Made by a program: the position numbers and the translations under genes. Below are positions 6,101 to 7,091 of a DNA stretch of 7,091 nucleotides, piece by piece. The notes beneath the pieces were generated by a model. The model searched no databases. It had not been told where the DNA came from and worked only from the letters and a program-made list of their open reading frames with translations. This DNA is from Clostridia bacterium (GTDB lineage Bacteria > Bacillota > Clostridia > Christensenellales > Borkfalkiaceae), in NCBI GenBank assembly GCA_029063275.1, contig JAIDOO010000383.1:1-7091 (forward strand), given 5' to 3'. The number at the start of each line of letters is the position of its first letter. Within the stretch, counting starts at the first letter, position 1.

Positions 6101-7091
6101 ATCAGTTGATTCTCCTCTTACAATGAACAGCAAGTTAAATACGGTAACCGTTACCGTTGAAAAAGCTACGCCTTATTATTTGCTTACAATCAATTCCAAC
6201 CGCTCCGGTGCAATAGTCAAGGGCGACGTGGAAGTGTATAACGGCGAAAGGTACGTCAAAGCGGGTTCTGCCGTAACGGTAAATCCTCCCGAAGGATTTG
6301 AATTCGTAAGTCTTACCGGTATTGAGCACAACGGAAATACGTTCTTAATGCCCAATAGCTCCCTCACGCTTGAAGCGGTTTGTGAAGAGACTAAAATTAC
6401 CGAGTACACCTTAAACAGCGCGGTATCATTCGTGTTGGAAGGGGTTGAATATTCAGGCGGCGCAACCTTTACGGTTGAAGAGGGTTCCTCGCTCGGCGTG
6501 CCTGCGGCGGACGGATATCTGTTCCTCGGCTGGGCATACAACAACGGTAAAGAGCTTGAATTCGTCAGCGGTGAAACGATAGAGTACAGCAACTACTATG
6601 CAATATGGGCGTACGCAAGAGACGAAATAACTTCGGTATCCGTTGTAACCGAAGGCAGCGACCCCAACGCTTCCGGCGTTGTATGGAATGCGTCGCTTGC
6701 GGCAGGATTCGAGGGTTGGTATACCTCTGACGACTTTATGACTAAGGTTACATCCCTCAGCTCGTACGAACCTCTCTATGCAAGGGTTTACTTCACGATA
6801 AGCATTAATTACTCGTTAAAATCCAATATGTATATATTCTTCAATACGGTTGACGAAAGCGAAAAGCAAGTCGAATCAAGCAGCAAGTCTTATACAGGCA
6901 CCGTAACCGCTCTTGAAGGTATTACCGTTACGTTAAACGATAAACAGAAAGACGGTAAGGCTTACAGCTTGTATCACGGCACGACCCTTCTTGTCGGCGA
7001 TATAAGAGTAAAGAACAGAAAAGCTATTATCGGTACCGAAGGCAACACACAAGTAATGACTTGTAACCTCGCTATGGGTGCGATAGACGTA
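99..7091 (+). CDS. Giant multi-domain surface lipoprotein (3'-truncated by window end)
   Basis: A single uninterrupted frame of 2,331 codons runs from the ATG at 99 to the window edge without a stop. The start is supported by an AAGGG ribosome binding site 8 nt upstream, an in-frame TAA at 66-68, a consensus promoter and an immediate lipoprotein signal peptide (Cys27). Domains in order: a Tyr-rich N-terminal region (about 40-305), five diverged beta/helix modules (about 307-1549), a linker, an F-R-G-W-Y InlB-like repeat (1716-1784), a BspA-like leucine-rich repeat segment (1829-1878), a divergent InlB B-repeat-like domain (2026-2097) and two further G-W repeats (to 2230). The protein is acidic, poor in cysteine for its size, and has no transmembrane segment after the signal. 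The likely place is the outer face of the cytoplasmic membrane, lipid-anchored. Adhesion or ligand binding is inferred from the repeat families; no enzyme motif is visible. The C-terminus is missing, so a cell-wall sorting signal or further repeats cannot be excluded. No gene symbol is justified. Confidence 0.96.
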   Translation, partial: MKFGKKIAATLLGIVCAGCLAGGLTACKTKGPTGTPDNATTIRLALPNDGSAPTAHTGIENIGYMAYALDKQDYYHVYAYGTAKSMGYTQTTQTWKDYKDGVMICSDITYSTFVKAGTQSCFVNNEAYMRTSETPAKNTNSTSAKWKTNKPTYYDRNGYLTAYGEFSTELSVYIINEETINSYGEVIKNSDGTYSQSFSLNSNAAYYYQYGMKTRGSLKGYPAFKSINITFTFDSNWTVLSSECDELAEIAPGALGGISMDSTSKVTTTYSYGEDEFDEVHYGYYDNYFKQYVGQIDGNNKGEENEVTVLDVLGSAFAGVITEGEQFGLELNIGNTEYDGKIYLSLSDLSDVLGSIDARLALGLKDSGKQDLYLDFAGGTVNAYYSDDFAMTLNVDAVSTIISQFSEYISKFSQNGGASAVSYSLTEEDDDEGGLNLTELMTMLKLESDDSSATVSVETDNLLGTGIGVRLYIYCLRDGDTFVFDYFELESITYDSTSIDLYAKITPDKSGEIISHNKADAPANLADYASGIYSMLDSDTLKVSLDFDGAKQNVIGMLQGLNVKATAYVELGYDLATRVDLVAEYAGISAELAIYYGNNISFKNAGEIYLDLVKVNGVEIGAKVYCNISDTVDAVKNLLDLINNNVAPASLTSAQSEEAANSVATIINGILNLNFGEVLGDIYASNSQIRVSADIDAVVGALGVNVNGVKFGTAALALGLENGKANLSLSLEALGFAMTVEGSGEQLTLPEKSDYLDAVELVELVSAAVNETQIIIGAQSIAFDIDALVIIDDVPMNIRGTGEVSWADGLKIAVDAVMTVADGTSASAKDEVALKLYFDSAAAEGEPFIRFAVNQLGMEIYDKDISDTQSGLQKIIDSVNLLINGEKSGNASAEAAAELYNTSVALDGANVGTAVEQVISSDNVQKILGAVLGFVKDLSISTGRDVDDNSVTSLLISHALYGNLTLSAKGGLSLDADITDGNGTQILTVSAGVSAGNGSAFESVNTALDGCEMFSTAETGEAFVKIVYNYLFAVIEEGVSVSQTLGSNTYEVSIHLDGAKSGIPALKDVSADAVLYYTQGLVGDKIKGDKLAEIDLAMNIGSTEVQANVRYNDEKIYISLDKIGTTVLNEVKFYASKDDIYSAVEELVRIITDESVITTLSKLLGSSDNNTAEVYAVSAQADDGAITDLITKIISFDFAGTFSYASVDGVNTATVNVDKLLALFGADLGFEIGTAGISVNPVTHTVSGNISLGGREWVSLTAEKAARRIYADNWQSAYTNAGFVTTLISDMYKTVTNDDGEFYSLYTFSGKVDIAIKISIGISINKTIELNVTSLTAGVDESGEFYLTILADLKSCSAAGMTIAAANRISITYSGGYVTLGKGVGADGAVYKVMTLDYLLQNAFAKHSGDVDSPIRWLLGMSDTVWNAVAGYIPSLVSNGTPTYTLYNSLAQASSNSVFYLSKILSGFAINVNGETVTEFGNGTAAATALGITENYYAFELNAKSVTGGVLDNLYLALLRNDEQGISGIKAKGSLSASPATITFNVDLNEYKEGVTELYESGDITGEQAAPNYFAVVTNSYDIDFDRQFTSSDSHIAPVFGCYTTGASNPYESVNEYSKVTLTVAYGDHLVTAYEALGLPLNENGVYFAADDISYSSIVYLRTPFAPTWVNDEHTYKIIYTTDKEGNNRITDEDDGRIYIQLWGDTTIYAQVEESVKVNFVTGVDGVGTVTGGFVGDAELIEYVIGGYEFRGWYADGNYTVKVENANDGNIQKVDGVLTVYGKYVLASITVNGVVYNYTDNAYTVAGFDEYGIKPYTEFGSTLILESSVNGYPVTSISANALKGSMVKNVIVPESITEVGAQAFMDNYAIESVVFTADTVKLYGNSASGDNRYVFFGCSTADGGNSTKLNLYYNEIVGEGDWTTFRSGKRIGTDAGGTLNAKGTWTYVNFVQQGAVLSHNLTCLENGIKFLGKTAEQIKAEIIAELNENSAAKGYINAYTVSVDSPLTMNSKLNTVTVTVEKATPYYLLTINSNRSGAIVKGDVEVYNGERYVKAGSAVTVNPPEGFEFVSLTGIEHNGNTFLMPNSSLTLEAVCEETKITEYTLNSAVSFVLEGVEYSGGATFTVEEGSSLGVPAADGYLFLGWAYNNGKELEFVSGETIEYSNYYAIWAYARDEITSVSVVTEGSDPNASGVVWNASLAAGFEGWYTSDDFMTKVTSLSSYEPLYARVYFTISINYSLKSNMYIFFNTVDESEKQVESSSKSYTGTVTALEGITVTLNDKQKDGKAYSLYHGTTLLVGDIRVKNRKAIIGTEGNTQVMTCNLAMGAIDV
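216..1016 (+). other. N-terminal Tyr/Asn/Ser-rich region of unrecognised family
   Basis: Residues about 40-306 are rich in Tyr, Asn, Ser and Thr, including a Tyr triplet near 206-208. The second half has the pattern Met212, then a 'YPAF' stretch, then an alternating strand ending in F-D-S-N-W (Trp237), then a T-T-T-Y-S-Y strand around 268-273. Such beta strands following a methionine/'P.F' segment recall LolA/LppX-like lipoprotein folds, but this is a weak impression and not an assignment. It is the membrane-proximal part of the protein. The linker at its end (about 285-305) is charged and Gly/Asn-rich. Confidence 0.4.
1017..1730 (+). repeat. Beta/helix module 1 (residues about 307-544)
   Basis: This is the first of five diverged modules. 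Anchor points are a Tyr-Tyr pair at 384-385 at the end of a strand, then a 'NVDAV' strand-to-helix turn (about 394), an amphipathic helix, and a second helix ('LTELMTMLKL', about 438-447) followed by strands. An acidic, Gly-rich insertion (residues 427-434, E-E-D-D-D-E-G-G) separates the two halves and is probably a flexible loop. The boundaries are by-eye estimates. Confidence 0.4.
1731..2348 (+). repeat. Beta/helix module 2 (residues about 545-750)
   Basis: It starts at D-G-A-K (548-551) and has a Tyr-Tyr-Gly-Asn strand end at 595-598. A 'DTVDAVKNLLDLI' amphipathic helix, an Ala/Ser-rich linker, a second helix and the strand group I-D-A-V-V-G-A-L-G (695-703) followed by F-G-T-A (711-714) come next. 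These same landmarks recur in the same order in module 4, so the pair is the clearest evidence of internal duplication. No enzymatic motif is seen. Confidence 0.5.
2349..3257 (+). repeat. Beta/helix module 3 (residues about 751-1053)
   Basis: This is the longest module. It has a strand group from about Phe783, a Leu-Tyr-Phe strand at Tyr837, a helix 'LQKIIDSVNLLI', an Ala/Ser/Asn-rich linker, D-G-A-N at 907-910, and a helix ending near Phe934 ('KILGAVLGF'). Strands rich in Ser/Gly/Asp follow. It aligns by eye with module 5 (Phe783 to Phe1308, Tyr837 to Tyr1373, Phe934 to Phe1468). The boundaries are approximate. Confidence 0.38.
3258..3890 (+). repeat. Beta/helix module 4 (residues about 1054-1264)
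   Basis: It begins with D-G-A-K (1057-1060), matching module 2. The landmarks repeat in order: a Tyr-Asn-Asp strand end at 1111, 'KIYISL', a helix 'IYSAVEELVRII', an Asn/Ala-rich linker, a second helix, V-D-K-L-L-A-L-F-G (1217-1225) and I-G-T-A (1232-1235). The offset from module 2 stays between 509 and 522 residues along the whole stretch, so the match is colinear and not a single chance motif. Confidence 0.5.
3891..4745 (+). repeat. Beta/helix module 5 (residues about 1265-1549)
   Basis: It has alternating strands from Phe1308, a Thr-Tyr-Ser-Gly-Gly strand end at Tyr1373, a helix around 'YLLQNAF', a Trp-containing middle part ('RWLLGM', 'VWNAVAGY'), and a helix ending near Phe1468 ('KILSGF'). 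Further strands run up to about residue 1549. It is the most diverged module and the membership is tentative. Confidence 0.33.
4746..5243 (+). other. Unassigned linker region (residues 1550-1715)
   Basis: A Tyr/Asp/Ser-rich, strand-like stretch lies between the modular core and the InlB-like repeats. It contains charged loops (for example 'DEDDGR') and a 'PFAPTWVND' segment. I recognise no family in it. It may include a cryptic beta-sandwich domain. Confidence 0.3.
5244..5450 (+). repeat. InlB-like (Listeria-Bacteroides / Flg_new type) beta repeat 1
   Basis: Residues 1716-1784 show a V-x-F strand, a Gly/Val-rich loop, G-Y-E-F-R-G-W-Y-A-D (core F1750-R-G-W1753-Y1754) and a closing 'TVYGKYV' strand. 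The F-x-G-W-Y-x-D signature with a terminal 'YAKY/YAKW'-like strand is the hallmark of this family, found in surface proteins of Firmicutes and Bacteroidetes. The final 'YGKY' stands where 'YAKW' is usual. Role: beta-grasp-like stalk or adhesion unit. Confidence 0.7.
5583..5732 (+). repeat. BspA-type leucine-rich repeat segment (LRR_5-like)
   Basis: Residues 1829-1878 read V-N-G-Y-P-V-T-S-I-S-x-N-A-L, then 'VKNVIVPESITEVGAQAF', then 'AIESVVF'. The strand 'NVIVPESITEVGAQAF' is the classic BspA/Treponema pallidum LRR consensus (V-x-I-P-x-S-V-T-x-I-G-x-x-A-F). About two repeat units are visible, with a possible decayed third ('YVFFGC', about 1890). Most BspA-like proteins have many tandem units, so this is a short patch. 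The family is linked to host or matrix binding. Confidence 0.72.
5733..6173 (+). other. Unassigned region between LRR and InlB-like domains (residues 1879-2025)
   Basis: It starts with a possible degenerate LRR unit and continues through a Gly/Thr/Trp-rich part ('WTTF', 'GTWTYVNF'). A short helix ('TAEQIKAEIIAELNE', about 1974-1988) follows, then strands ending in 'TVTVTVEK'. The last part may be a small alpha/beta or immunoglobulin-like unit. I recognise no family. Confidence 0.3.
6174..6389 (+). repeat. Divergent InlB B-repeat-like domain
   Basis: Residues 2026-2097: an opening strand 'YYLLTINSN', Gly-rich turns, then 'YVKAGSAVTVNPPEGFEFVSLTG', and a final 'TFLMPNSSLTLEAV' strand. The order 'y.v.aG..v.v.p..GyeF...tg......tF.MP...l.l.A' is the pattern of the divergent InlB B-repeat family of surface proteins. 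It leads directly into the G-W repeat that follows. Confidence 0.62.
6390..6611 (+). repeat. InlB-like G-W beta repeat 2
   Basis: Residues 2098-2171 contain a 'VSFVLEGVEYSGG' strand pair, 'TFTVEEGSSLGVP', then G2139-Y-L-F-L-G-W2145-A and a closing 'YYAIWA' strand. This follows the Listeria-Bacteroides repeat order (strand, 'v.eG..l..P', G-Y-x-F-x-G-W, 'YaiW'). The Tyr after the Trp is replaced by Ala, so the signature is slightly degenerate. Confidence 0.6.
6645..6788 (+). repeat. InlB-like G-W-Y beta repeat 3
   Basis: Residues 2183-2230 contain 'AAGFEGWYTSDDFMTKV' (G2206, W2207, Y2208) and a closing 'EPLYARVYF' strand. It is short compared with repeat 1 and lacks part of the first strand, but the G-F-E-G-W-Y-T-S-x-x-F core followed by an 'LYARV' strand fits the same family. 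Confidence 0.58.
6789..7091 (+). other. C-terminal visible segment, unassigned (residues 2231-2331)
   Basis: Strand-rich sequence with a Ser/Glu/Lys-rich loop ('ESEKQVESSSK') and a Lys/Arg-containing part near 2300-2312. No known repeat, transmembrane helix or sorting signal is visible before the window ends. The coding frame is still open at the last base, so more protein follows. Confidence 0.4.

Noticed and set aside
6176..6592. Minus-strand open frame of 138 codons, and several other minus-strand frames of 64-116 codons across 2019-6592
   Set aside because: All lie antisense inside the continuous 2,331-codon plus-strand gene. Their length is explained by the biased codon use of that gene, and their translations show no recognisable domain.

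Overview
The window is almost entirely one gene. A plus-strand reading frame opens at the ATG at 99 and stays open to the last base (7091). That gives 2,331 codons with no stop, so the gene is 3'-truncated by the window edge. The product starts with a lipoprotein signal peptide (lipobox L-T-A-C, lipidated Cys27) and is a very large, acidic, beta-rich surface protein. No second protein-coding gene, RNA gene, mobile element or CRISPR array is supported. The other open frames on both strands are shadows of this gene.

The 98 bases ahead of the gene are AT-rich and compact. They hold an 8-bp perfect inverted repeat (2-21), a fully consensus housekeeping sigma promoter (TTGACA, 17-bp spacer, TATAAT; 37-65), a purine-rich ribosome binding site (86-90) and the start codon. 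Transcription should begin near 71-73, leaving a leader of about 27 nt.

Protein layout, N to C: signal peptide (1-26); a Tyr/Asn/Ser-rich N-terminal region of unknown family (about 40-305); five diverged modules of about 205-300 residues that alternate beta strands with amphipathic helices (about 307-1549); an unassigned linker (1550-1715); an F-x-G-W-Y type InlB/Listeria-Bacteroides-like beta repeat (1716-1784); a BspA/Treponema-type leucine-rich repeat segment (LRR_5-like, 1829-1878); an unassigned stretch; a divergent InlB B-repeat-like domain (2026-2097); two more G-W type beta repeats (2098-2171 and 2183-2230); and an unassigned tail that runs off the window.

The consensus promoter, the AT-rich leader with a Shine-Dalgarno site, the lipoprotein anchor and the InlB-like plus BspA-like repeats suggest a low-to-mid GC Gram-positive of the Clostridia type, probably gut-associated. 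That assignment is inference and is not proven by a marker gene. The likely role is an extracellular, membrane-anchored adhesin or binding protein, with the lipid at the N-terminus and repeat domains displayed outward. No catalytic motif was recognised.
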